64,000 bases of DNA from Amycolatopsis sp. NBRC 101858 (lineage in GTDB: Bacteria > Actinomycetota > Actinomycetes > Mycobacteriales > Pseudonocardiaceae), in NCBI RefSeq assembly GCF_030269325.1, contig NZ_BSTD01000004.1, forward strand, positions 980,925-1,044,924, given 5' to 3'. A program made the position numbers and the translations under genes. Numbering within the stretch: position 1 is the first letter of the stretch; every line of letters starts with the position of its first letter. Shown here in pieces: positions 24,881 through 32,359 of the stretch. The notes beneath the pieces were generated by a model. It did not search any database. It worked only from the letters and a program-made list of their open reading frames with translations, and was not told where the DNA came from.

Positions 24881-26344
24881 CTACGGCGTGACGGGGATGT
24901 TCGTCAGGCCCGCCGTCGCGTTCGTGACCGTGTTGGACGCGTACACCACGTTCGGGTCGGCCGCGCACTTCGACACCGAGCTGATCTTGATCGCGTAGGC
25001 GCCGACCCCGCCGAGGTCGGACTTGTTGTTGCGCCACACGTTGCCGCAGCCGTTGTCGAACGACGGCGACGTGCTCGTGTTGTGGTTCTCGTAGCCGTTG
25101 GCGAACGTGCCCGGCGAGGAGAACGTGCCGGTGTTGTTCTCGATCGTGTAGCCGATGCCCTTGACGTCGATCCAGGAGTCCGCCGAGTTCTCGCCGGAGA
25201 TGCCGCGGCCGTCGAAGGTGTTGCCGCGGATCACACCGTTGAAGGTGCCTTCCTTGACGTCGATCGGCTCGGCCGCGATGAACGGGCCGATGTGGTTGTC
25301 CAGGACCTGGATCCGGTCGCCGCGGTCGACGCCGCCGGAGTTGCCGTGGCAGGCCCAGTTCGAGTTGGCCGAGCCGAGGTAGACGCCTTCGCCGTACCCC
25401 GGCTGCACCAGCCCGGTGTAGGTGATCGTCGAGTTCTTCAGCACGCTGTCGGCCGACGAGCGGCGGAAGTGGACCGCCTCCTCGTCGACGTGGTTGACGT
25501 CGACGCCGTCGATCGTCGTGTGCGGGGAGTTGTCGACGACGATGCCCTTCTTGGACTCCTGCACCGTGAAGCCGGCGAGGTTCCAGTACGGCGCACCCGA
25601 GAGCCACAGGCCGTAGCCCGAGTCCCAGCCCGCGGTCGGCGTGGGGCAGTCCGGCGCGTCACCCGACGGGCCGTCGTTGATCAGGACCGCGTTCGCCGGG
25701 CCCGACAGGGTGATGGGCTTCGTCGCGGTGCCGGCCTTCGTCGTGACGAACGAGCCGCGGTAGGTCCCGGCGGCGAGCTTGATCGCCTGTCCCGGCGCGG
25801 CGTTCGCCAGGGCGGCCTGCAATTGGGCGGCCGTCGAGACGTTCACCGTGTCCCCGGCGGGCGGGGGAGTCGTGGTCGTCGTCGGAGTCGGAGTCGTGGT
25901 GGTGGTCGTCGGCGTGGTCGGCGTAGTCGTGACCGGGCCGCTGCCCTCGCACGGAAGGCCGTTCACCGTGCAGCCCGACGGCAGTCCGGACCCCGCGACG
26001 TTGAAGCCGAAGTTCGCGGTGGCGCCGGGCTTGACCGTGCCGTTGAAGCTCGCGTTCGTGAACTTGTAGTGCTGACCGGCCTGCGTCTTCACCGAGCTCC
26101 ACGAACTGCTCACCGACGTGCCGGCGGGCAGGTCGAACTCGACGGTCCAGCCGGAGGCGGGCGCGTCGCCGCGGTTGGCGATCGTGTACCCGCCGCCGTA
26201 GCCCCCGGTCCAGACCGAGGTCTTCGCGAACGTGGCGGACAGGTTCGCCGCCGCGGCCTGCGCGGTGACGGCGCCCGTCAGCGCGAGCGCGGCCGAGATC
26301 GTGGCGGCGCCGAGGAGAACGGCACGCCGGCTTCGTGGGGACAC
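24881..26344 (-). CDS. Secreted CBM2 protein with right-handed beta-helix (polysaccharide lyase-like)
   Basis: This 487-aa secreted protein starts at the GTG at 26344, with GGAGG 6 nt upstream; a TTG at 26347 is too close to the ribosome-binding site. A signal peptide (about 1-33, ending AQAAA) is followed by a cellulose-binding CBM2 (about 35-126, 'VWTGGYGGGYTIANRG', 'FGFNVAGSGL') and a Thr/Pro linker (about 130-165). The C-terminal region is a parallel beta-helix resembling PL6/PL9-type lyases or chondroitinase B ('AAQLQAALANAAPGQAIKL', 'DVNHVDEEAVHFR'). The true substrate cannot be assigned; pectin or alginate-type polyuronates are possible. The promoter region carries two copies of the same palindrome, which suggests specific regulation. 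Confidence 0.82.
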   Translation of the reverse strand: MSPRSRRAVLLGAATISAALALTGAVTAQAAAANLSATFAKTSVWTGGYGGGYTIANRGDAPASGWTVEFDLPAGTSVSSSWSSVKTQAGQHYKFTNASFNGTVKPGATANFGFNVAGSGLPSGCTVNGLPCEGSGPVTTTPTTPTTTTTTPTPTTTTTPPPAGDTVNVSTAAQLQAALANAAPGQAIKLAAGTYRGSFVTTKAGTATKPITLSGPANAVLINDGPSGDAPDCPTPTAGWDSGYGLWLSGAPYWNLAGFTVQESKKGIVVDNSPHTTIDGVDVNHVDEEAVHFRRSSADSVLKNSTITYTGLVQPGYGEGVYLGSANSNWACHGNSGGVDRGDRIQVLDNHIGPFIAAEPIDVKEGTFNGVIRGNTFDGRGISGENSADSWIDVKGIGYTIENNTGTFSSPGTFANGYENHNTSTSPSFDNGCGNVWRNNKSDLGGVGAYAIKISSVSKCAADPNVVYASNTVTNATAGLTNIPVTP

Positions 26345-26403
26345 CAAGGACCTCCGGGAAAGGGGGACAGCGGAGGTGTTGCGGCGTACACCCGGACTTT
26401 CCC

Positions 26404-26433
26404 TTTATAGGTCACGGATGTGACGTGCGTCAA
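26404..26433 (-). promoter_or_regulatory. Strong candidate promoter of the CBM2/beta-helix gene
   Basis: On the minus strand TTGACG (26433-26428) and TATAAA (26409-26404) are separated by 18 nt. This is close to the sigma70 consensus and unusually AT-rich for this chromosome. The palindrome at 26412-26423 lies inside the spacer. Confidence 0.65.
26412..26423. promoter_or_regulatory. Operator-like palindrome TCACGGATGTGA, copy 1
   Basis: TCAC and GTGA arms flank a 4-nt centre within the -35/-10 spacer of the CBM2/beta-helix gene. Binding there would block RNA polymerase. An identical copy is at 26449-26460, with centres 37 bp apart. Confidence 0.55.
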
Positions 26434-26448
26434 TGAGCTGAACGATGG

Positions 26449-26460
26449 TCACGGATGTGA
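26449..26460. promoter_or_regulatory. Operator-like palindrome TCACGGATGTGA, copy 2
   Basis: This is an exact copy of 26412-26423, located 16 bp upstream of the -35 element. The paired sites suggest cooperative binding of a dimeric regulator. The regulator is not evident in the window. Confidence 0.5.
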
Positions 26461-26464
26461 ACGA

Positions 26465-28504
26465 TCAGCCGGTGACGCTCGGTGCGCCCGTCTCGACGTG
26501 CCCGCTGAACCGGCGGAGGAACTTCGGGTCGGCGTCGAGCGTCGCGGACAGGTCGTACCAGCCGGACCCGTAGGCGACGGGGTTCCAGTCATCGGTCACG
26601 GTCTGCCCGGCGGCCAGCGGGTACGTCCACGGGCCGTCGGTGCGGTAGTGGTTGGCGGTGATGGTGACCTTCACGGCCGTCGTGCCGCTGTTGCGCATGG
26701 TCAGCCGCAGCTTGTTCTCGGCGGTGTAGCTCCCGAGGACGTCGACGCCCGCGCCGGCGCTGTTCGCGTCCCCGGCGAACACCCAGCGGAACCGGTTGGG
26801 CCCGTGCACCGCGACGCCGTACTTCCCGCCGCCGTAGAGCTGGATCCGCCAGGTGTCGCTCACCTGCGCGCCGGGCGCGACGTCGTAGGGCCACGGGCCG
26901 TCGGCCTGGCCGTCGTTGCGGTGGGCCATCAGCTGGACGGCCGCGGTGCCCTGGTTGGCGAACGTCGTGGTGAGGATCTGGTGGTCCGCGCTCAGCGACG
27001 TCGTCACCAGCGGGCGGTAGGGGAGCGCGCGGGCCGGGCGGGTGCCGGCTTCCTGCACCGGGACCTGCTGCTTGCCGGTCGCGGGCGGCGTGGGTTTCGG
27101 CAGCTTCTTCTGGGTGTCGTCGGCCTGCTTTCGCAGCGCGGCCGTGTCCGGCAGCAGCGGGATCTGCACGTTCGGGGTGCCGAAGTCGAAGCACGTCATC
27201 AGGTCGCCGCAGAGCGCGCGGCGCCACGCGCTGATGTTCGGCTCGGCCACGCCGGTCCAGCGTTCGAGGAACCGGATGACCGACGTGTGGTCGGTGACCT
27301 CGGAGCTGATCCAGCCGCCGCGGCTCCACGGCGAGATCACCGTCATCGGCACCCGCGCGCCGAGCCCGATCGGCTTGCCGCCGATGTACTCGCCGGCCGT
27401 CCCCGGCGGCGCGATCGGCGGGGCGACGTGGTCGAAGAAGCCGTCGTTCTCGTCGTAGTCGATGAGGACCACCGTGGACTCCCAGAGCTTCGGGTTCGCC
27501 CACAGCGCGTTCAGCACGGTCTGGGTGTACGCGGCACCGTCGACCGGGCGGGCTTCGGGGTGCTCGCAGTAGCCGTAGGGTGCGACGATCCACGACACCT
27601 TCGGCAGGGACCCGCTCGCGCAGTCGGCGGTGAACTCGGCCAGGACGTGGTTGACGTCCTTGCCCTTCCCGGAATCCGGGCCCCAGGTCTTGAAGACACT
27701 GGCCCGTTTGGACAGATCGCTCGCGTAGTCCTGGTGGTAGGCCTTGAACAGCCACAGCGGGTTGTCGCCGTAGTCGCCGACGAACGAGCCGCCCGCGTCA
27801 CCGACTTCCTTGTTCGCGTAGACCTTCCACGAAACGCCGTGCTGCTGCAGGCGTTCCGGGTAGGTCGTCCAGCTGAAGACGGGCTTGTAGTCGGACGGGT
27901 TGTAGTTGGCCGGGCCGCCGGCCTTGCCGTCCGCGTCGATGGTGCCCGTGAAGAGGTAGAGCCGGTTGGGGGTGGTCGGGCCCTGCACCGAGCAGAAGTA
28001 GTGGTCGCACAGGGTGAACGCGTCGGCCAGCGCGCGGTGGAACGGGATGTCGCCCTGGCCGAAGTAGCCCATGGTCATTTCACCCTTGGCGGCGACCCAC
28101 GCGTCGTTCGCGCCGCCGGCGATCGCCTGGTGCTGGTCGGCCCAGCCGTGCCCGAGGTCGCCGAGGTCCTGACCATCTACTTTGGACGTGTCCACGCGGA
28201 ACGGCAGGAGGTACTTGCCGTCGCTGCGCCCGGAATCGGGCTGGTGGAAGACGTCCTGGCCGTTCGGCCGCACGATCGCCGAGCGGTCGCCGAAGCCGCG
28301 GACGCCCTTCATCGTGCCGTAGTAGTGGTCGAACGAGCGGTTCTCCTGCATCAGGATCACGACGTGCTCGACGTCGGACAGGCTGCCGGAGACCCGGGGC
28401 TCGGCGATGGCTTCGGCCATGCCGGGCGGCAGGGCGCCGAGGGCGCCGGCGGCGGCGACCCCGCCGAGGAAGCTGCGGCGGGTGAACTCGTGCGGGTCGG
28501 CCAT
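26465..28504 (-). CDS. Tat-exported phosphocholine-type phospholipase C (acid phosphatase superfamily)
   Basis: This 679-aa protein has a twin-arginine signal ('RRSFLGG', residues 9-15). The phosphoesterase domain (about 40-480) has the metal/catalytic segment 'ENRSFDHYYGTMKGVRGF', 'DYDENDGFFDHV' and 'DHTSVIRFLERWTG'. Two C-terminal DUF756-type beta-sandwiches follow (about 490-580 and 585-675). This is the non-toxic phospholipase C architecture, which removes phosphocholine from phosphatidylcholine and supports phosphate or carbon scavenging. The start ATG at 28504 has CTGGAGG upstream; a GTG one codon earlier is possible. A PhoP-box-like direct repeat lies in the upstream divergent region. 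Confidence 0.9.
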   Translation of the reverse strand: MADPHEFTRRSFLGGVAAAGALGALPPGMAEAIAEPRVSGSLSDVEHVVILMQENRSFDHYYGTMKGVRGFGDRSAIVRPNGQDVFHQPDSGRSDGKYLLPFRVDTSKVDGQDLGDLGHGWADQHQAIAGGANDAWVAAKGEMTMGYFGQGDIPFHRALADAFTLCDHYFCSVQGPTTPNRLYLFTGTIDADGKAGGPANYNPSDYKPVFSWTTYPERLQQHGVSWKVYANKEVGDAGGSFVGDYGDNPLWLFKAYHQDYASDLSKRASVFKTWGPDSGKGKDVNHVLAEFTADCASGSLPKVSWIVAPYGYCEHPEARPVDGAAYTQTVLNALWANPKLWESTVVLIDYDENDGFFDHVAPPIAPPGTAGEYIGGKPIGLGARVPMTVISPWSRGGWISSEVTDHTSVIRFLERWTGVAEPNISAWRRALCGDLMTCFDFGTPNVQIPLLPDTAALRKQADDTQKKLPKPTPPATGKQQVPVQEAGTRPARALPYRPLVTTSLSADHQILTTTFANQGTAAVQLMAHRNDGQADGPWPYDVAPGAQVSDTWRIQLYGGGKYGVAVHGPNRFRWVFAGDANSAGAGVDVLGSYTAENKLRLTMRNSGTTAVKVTITANHYRTDGPWTYPLAAGQTVTDDWNPVAYGSGWYDLSATLDADPKFLRRFSGHVETGAPSVTG

Positions 28505-28604
28505 CACGGGGAACCTCCAGGGGGACCTCGGCAGGGCTGGGCCAGCGTAGGTGATCGAAGCTGTTCGTAAACACCGACGTTCGGACGGAATCACGCAGAA
28601 CGAA

Positions 28605-28626
28605 GTTCACGAGCTGTTCGGTTCGC
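28605..28626. promoter_or_regulatory. Candidate PHO box (11-nt direct repeats)
   Basis: GTTCACGAGCT (28605-28615) is followed directly by GTTCGGTTCGC (28616-28626). Tandem 11-mers beginning GTTC are typical of actinomycete PhoP boxes. The site lies in the divergent region between the phospholipase C gene and the secreted peptide gene and could serve either. Confidence 0.35.
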
Positions 28627-28736
28627 GGCCCGGCCGCGTGACACTTTCCGGTGACCCGGAGGTGAACCCGGGCGGCGCGGGGAACCTCTTCCAGCACAAA
28701 CCCCTGGCGCACAGGGGCTTCCGGGAGGAGAGCACC

Positions 28737-28976
28737 ATGAAGACCCGTATCGCCGCACTCGCGGCCGCGCTCACCGTCATCGCCGCCGTCGCCACGGCGA
28801 CCCCGGCGTCGGCCGACCCGGTCCCGGGCAACCCGAACCAGTTCTACGCCTATTGCGCGGTCGACCTGCTCGGGGTGCCGCTGGGCTGCACGGAGACCGA
28901 CGAGGCGCACGCGTCGCACGTCTGCCAGTACGTCGCCACCGGTGTCGGGCTCGGGCTCGACTGCATCCAGCGCTGA
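28737..28976 (+). CDS. Small secreted four-cysteine protein, unknown function
   Basis: This 79-aa precursor has a clear Sec signal ('MKTRIAALAAALTVIAAVA', cleavage probably after 'PASA'). The mature chain is about 52 residues, acidic to neutral, with four Cys ('AYCAVDLL', 'LGCTET', 'HVCQYV', 'LDCIQR') that would allow two disulfides. The start at 28737 is preceded by GGGAGGAG. A strong hairpin follows the stop, so it is a self-contained transcript. Similar short cysteine-containing secreted peptides are common in actinomycetes, but I cannot name a family; toxin, inhibitor or surface roles are equally open. It lies between phospholipase C (divergent) and GH16. Confidence 0.75.
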   Translation: MKTRIAALAAALTVIAAVATATPASADPVPGNPNQFYAYCAVDLLGVPLGCTETDEAHASHVCQYVATGVGLGLDCIQR

Positions 28977-28987
28977 AGTTGCCCGAA

Positions 28988-29017
28988 AGTACCCGGTGGT
29001 CCGGACCATCGGGTACT
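28988..29017. terminator. 15-bp stem hairpin after the four-cysteine peptide gene
   Basis: AGTACCCGGTGGTCC (28988-29002) is followed directly by GGACCATCGGGTACT (29003-29017). The only mismatch is a G-T pair allowed in RNA; the innermost pairs must open to form a loop. It starts 12 nt after the stop codon. Confidence 0.7.
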
Positions 29018-29072
29018 CGTCGGAAAATGTCCGACCGGTTAACCTTGTTCTTCGCCAGTGACCCGTTCATAC

Positions 29073-29093
29073 TTTGTTGCGTCCGACAACAAA
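29073..29093. promoter_or_regulatory. Inverted repeat TTTGTTG-N7-CAACAAA upstream of GH16
   Basis: Two perfect 7-bp arms flank the 7-nt centre CGTCCGA, 55 nt before the GH16 start. The AT-rich symmetry is unlike its surroundings and fits an operator. The regulator is unknown, and the sequence differs from the LacI-type boxes of this window. Confidence 0.45.
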
Positions 29094-29147
29094 TAGGGCG
29101 CCGGTGAGCCGCCAGCCGTCGCCCGCGGAACGGAAGGGGCGACGACG

Positions 29148-29990
29148 ATGTCGACCAGGAACTCCGCCCGATGGCGGCGGACGAGCCGCCTGCTGGTGGC
29201 ACCCGCGGCCCTGCTCGTGGCCGGCGCCTTGGTGGCCGCACCGCAGGTCCAGGCCGCGCCCGCGTCGGTCCTGGCCTCCTTCACCGACGACTTCGACGGC
29301 CCGGCGGGCAGCGGGGTCGACGGCGGGAAGTGGGTCCACGAGACCGGCGACAACGTGAACAACCACGAGCGGCAGTGGTACACCGACGGCACCGCCAACG
29401 CGGCGCTCGACGGCCAGGGCCACCTCGTGATCACGGCCAAGAAGGAGAACAGCGGGAACAACTGCTGGTACGGCGCCTGCGAGTACACGTCGGCGCGGCT
29501 CAACACGTCCGGCAAGTTCACCGCGTCCTCCGGGCACATCGAAGCCCGGATGAAGCTGCCGCGCGGGCAGGGCATGTGGCCCGCGTTCTGGATGCTGGGT
29601 TCGGACATCGGCAACGTCGGCTGGCCGCAGTGCGGCGAGATCGACATCATGGAGAACGTCGGCTTCGAGCCGAACACCGTGCACGGCACCATCCACGGCC
29701 CGGGGTATTCGGGTTCGGGCGGCATCGGCGCGGCGTACAACGGCCCGAACTTCTCCGACGACTTCCACACGTACGCGATCGACTGGTCCGCCGATCGCAT
29801 CGTCTGGTCCGTGGACGGCAACGCCTACCAGACCCGCACGCCGGCCGACGTCGGCGGCAACCAGTGGGTGTTCAACCACGACTTCTTCGTGATCTTGAAC
29901 CTCGCGGTGGGCGGCTACTGGCCGGGCGACCCGGACGGCAGCACCCAGTTCCCGCAGCAGCTCGTGGTCGACTACGTCCACGTGAGCTGA
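29148..29990 (+). CDS. Secreted GH16 beta-glucanase (endo-1,3(4)-beta-glucanase/laminarinase type)
   Basis: This 280-aa protein has a long basic signal peptide (residues 1 to about 36, ending VQAAPA) and a single GH16 beta-jelly-roll domain. The catalytic motif 'GEIDIMENVG' gives E164 (nucleophile), D166 and E169 (acid/base). 'WPAFWMLGSD' and 'FHTYAIDWSADRIVWSVDG' are typical of the bacterial laminarinase branch. Only the catalytic domain is present, with no carbohydrate-binding module. The family hydrolyses beta-1,3 or mixed-linked glucans of fungal or plant walls; the exact specificity is not certain. GAAGGGG precedes the ATG. A terminator follows at 30004-30050. Confidence 0.92.
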   Translation: MSTRNSARWRRTSRLLVAPAALLVAGALVAAPQVQAAPASVLASFTDDFDGPAGSGVDGGKWVHETGDNVNNHERQWYTDGTANAALDGQGHLVITAKKENSGNNCWYGACEYTSARLNTSGKFTASSGHIEARMKLPRGQGMWPAFWMLGSDIGNVGWPQCGEIDIMENVGFEPNTVHGTIHGPGYSGSGGIGAAYNGPNFSDDFHTYAIDWSADRIVWSVDGNAYQTRTPADVGGNQWVFNHDFFVILNLAVGGYWPGDPDGSTQFPQQLVVDYVHVS

Positions 29991-30003
29991 GGGGTCCAGA
30001 CCA

Positions 30004-30050
30004 GCGGGACCGGCTTCCCACCGCGCGCGGCGGAGGGGGGCCGGTCCCGC
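30004..30050. terminator. 11-bp stem hairpin downstream of GH16
   Basis: GCGGGACCGGC (30004-30014) pairs with GCCGGTCCCGC (30040-30050). The 25-nt loop can partly pair further. It lies 14 nt after the GH16 stop. Confidence 0.6.
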
Positions 30051-30259
30051 GCCATGTCCGGCTCACCCGGGTGGCGTGGCGGGCCGCGCACCGTGGAGCC
30101 TCCGCGGCCCGCGCCGATTCCCGGCCTGTCCGCCGCTCTGGTACAGAATCGGGACATTTCTGGTTCAGACCTGTCGAACAACCCCGACGGCCCGGCGATC
30201 TTCCCCGGACAAAGTGACGGTGTGCGCTCGAGGAGCGCCCCCGCACCCGGAGGAGACCC

Positions 30260-31180
30260 ATGGCCCGTACCCGCATCCCACCCGTCGCCGGCGGGCTCGC
30301 CGCTGCCGTTGCGGTGGCTCTTGCCACGGCCTGCTGGGTGCTCTTCCCGCCCACCGTCGACGGTGCCGCGAGCCCCGCCCGGCCCGCCGTCGAACTGCCG
30401 CTGCCGTGGCCGGCCGGGGGACAGGCCAGCGCCGAGGTGCAGGGCCTGGGCTCGCTGGGCAGCCATGGGGAGCAGGAGCCGGTGCCGATCGCCAGCGTCA
30501 CCAAGGTGATGACCGCCTACGTCGTGCTCAAGCACCACCCGCTCGCCCCCGGCGAAGCGGGCCCGATGATCACCGTCGACGACCAGGCCGACGCCGAATC
30601 GACGTCCCGGGACGAGTCGACCGTCGCCTTGCGGGCCGGGCGGCAGGTCAGTGAGCGGGACCTGCTGGCGTTGATGCTCGTGCCGTCCGGCAACAACGCC
30701 GCCCGGCTGCTCGCCCGCTGGGACGCCGGCAGCCAGGACGCCTTCGTCGCGAAGATGAACCGCGAGGCCGCCGCGCTCGGGATGACCGGCACCACCTACA
30801 CCGGCGCCAGCGGGGTCGAGGACTCGACCACGAGCACCGCCACCGACCAGCTGCGCCTGGCCCGCGAAGTGATGCGCAACGCGGTGATCCGCGAAATCGT
30901 CGCGACGACGAACCTCCGCGTCGACGGCGTGCCCGGCGTGGTCAACACCAACACCCTCCTCGGCCGGGACGGCGTGATCGGGCTGAAGACCGGTTCGTCG
31001 ACCGCCGCCGGCGGGGCGCTGATGTGGGCGGCGAAGGGCCCCGGCGGGGTGCTCGTCCTCGGCGTCGTCCTGCACCAGAATCCGGGTGGGAGCCCGGCGC
31101 AGGGGCTTCAGGCCGCGCTCGAGAACAGCCGGACGCTCATCGCGGCGATCCAGCGCGCACTGCCGGCGGCCACTCGATGA
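30260..31180 (+). CDS. Serine-type D-alanyl-D-alanine carboxypeptidase (S11 family)
   Basis: This 306-aa penicillin-binding-protein-like enzyme removes the terminal D-Ala of peptidoglycan stem peptides. It has an N-terminal membrane segment (residues about 9-32), the catalytic SxxK at S79-K82 ('ASVTKVM'), 'SGN' in 'VPSGNNAARLL' and 'KTGS' in 'GLKTGSSTAAGG'. All three motifs are intact, so it should be active. There is no C-terminal amphipathic anchor; the protein ends shortly after the catalytic domain. The ATG at 30260 has GGAGGAG upstream. Its stop overlaps the ATG of the VanJ-like gene (31177-31180), so the two are translationally coupled and likely work in one cell-wall process. Confidence 0.9.
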   Translation: MARTRIPPVAGGLAAAVAVALATACWVLFPPTVDGAASPARPAVELPLPWPAGGQASAEVQGLGSLGSHGEQEPVPIASVTKVMTAYVVLKHHPLAPGEAGPMITVDDQADAESTSRDESTVALRAGRQVSERDLLALMLVPSGNNAARLLARWDAGSQDAFVAKMNREAAALGMTGTTYTGASGVEDSTTSTATDQLRLAREVMRNAVIREIVATTNLRVDGVPGVVNTNTLLGRDGVIGLKTGSSTAAGGALMWAAKGPGGVLVLGVVLHQNPGGSPAQGLQAALENSRTLIAAIQRALPAATR

Positions 31181-32127
31181 CCGCGGTGCTCGAGGCCGCG
31201 CCCGAGCGGCGAACCCGGCGCCGCGGCCGGGTGATCGCCGTCTTCTCCGCGCTGACAGCACTGCTGCTGCTCGCGCACTCGCTCGTGCCCAACTGGGTGG
31301 GCAACGCCGGCAGCCTGCTGGAGACGTTCCTGCCGTGGACGGGCCTGCTCGTGCTGCCGCTGCTCGTGGCGGCGCTCGTCCGGCGTTCCGCGCTCGCGCT
31401 CGTGTCGCTCCTGCTGCCGGCGCTGGTCTGGGGCGGGTTCTTCGGCGGCAGGCTGTTCGACAAAACGGAAGCCGGCGGCGACCTGACGATCGTCTCGCAC
31501 AACGTCAACGACGAGAACCCGGACCCGGCCGGTACCGCGCGCGCCCTGGCGGCCTCGGGCGCGCAGGTGATCGCGTTGGAGGAGCTGAAGAAGTCCGAGA
31601 TCCCGAAGTACGAAGACGCGCTCGCGGCCGCGTACCCGCACCACTCGGTGCAGGGCACGGTCGGGATCTGGAGCACCTTGCCGCTGCGCGACACCCGGCC
31701 GGTCGCGATCATGCCGTGGACCCGTGCGCTGCGGACCACAGTGGACACTCCGAAGGGCCCGGTGGCGGTCTTCGTCGCGCACCTGCCGTCGGTGCGGGTC
31801 CGGATCGACTCGGGCTTCACCGCCAACGGCCGCGACGAAGCGATCGGCCTCCTCGCCGACGCGGTGGCCGCGGAGTCCTCGCCGCGCACGGTCGTGGTCG
31901 GCGACTTCAACGGCACGGCCGACGACCGGGCCCTGGCGCCCATCACGGCGCGGATGCGGTCCGCGCAGGACGACGCGGGGGACGGGTTCGGGTTCAGCTG
32001 GCCCGCCGGGCTGCCGATGGCGCGGATCGACCAGGTCTTCGTGACGGGGGTGCGGCCGGTGGCGGCGTGGACGTTGCCCGCGACCGGCAGCGACCACCTC
32101 CCGGTGGCGGCCTCGCTGGCCCTCTGA
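31177..32127 (+). CDS. VanJ-like membrane protein with endonuclease/exonuclease/phosphatase domain
   Basis: This 316-aa protein has about three N-terminal transmembrane helices (residues about 20-95) and an EEP-fold domain (about 105-316). Motifs are 'SHNVNDEN', 'ALEELKK', 'VVGDFNGTAD' and the terminal 'GSDHLPV', which carry the expected metal and catalytic residues. The topology places the catalytic domain outside the membrane. VanJ and relatives of Streptomyces share this layout and confer teicoplanin-type glycopeptide resistance, probably through a lipid-linked cell-wall precursor. The link to resistance here is inference. Translational coupling to a D,D-carboxypeptidase strengthens a cell-wall role. 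The N-terminus is Arg-rich ('ERRTRRRGR'). Confidence 0.8.
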   Translation: MTAVLEAAPERRTRRRGRVIAVFSALTALLLLAHSLVPNWVGNAGSLLETFLPWTGLLVLPLLVAALVRRSALALVSLLLPALVWGGFFGGRLFDKTEAGGDLTIVSHNVNDENPDPAGTARALAASGAQVIALEELKKSEIPKYEDALAAAYPHHSVQGTVGIWSTLPLRDTRPVAIMPWTRALRTTVDTPKGPVAVFVAHLPSVRVRIDSGFTANGRDEAIGLLADAVAAESSPRTVVVGDFNGTADDRALAPITARMRSAQDDAGDGFGFSWPAGLPMARIDQVFVTGVRPVAAWTLPATGSDHLPVAASLAL

Positions 32128-32279
32128 CGTCGGCGAACATGACCCTTGAACACCGTGGTCGCCGGTATCCGGTGATCAAGCAACATCCTTTCCCGCAGGT
32201 CCAGCCGCCGAGCCACGAGCCGGTACCCCTCCGGCGCACGTGACGAGACCGTTACGCACCCCGGTCTTGACCGCACTGG

Positions 32280-32293
32280 TGTTATCGCTAACA
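32280..32293. promoter_or_regulatory. LacI-type operator at the promoter of LacI paralogue 2
   Basis: TGTTATCGCTAACA is one base from the 33443 operator. TTGACC (32267-32272) and TAACAC (32289-32294) could form a promoter with 16-nt spacing, and the operator covers its -10. This implies autorepression of the lacI gene that starts at 32360. Confidence 0.75.
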
Positions 32294-32359
32294 CTGACTC
32301 CTCGCCGTCACCGGATCGGGTGACGGGGACCACGTCGACGCGGACGGAAGGGGACGCCG

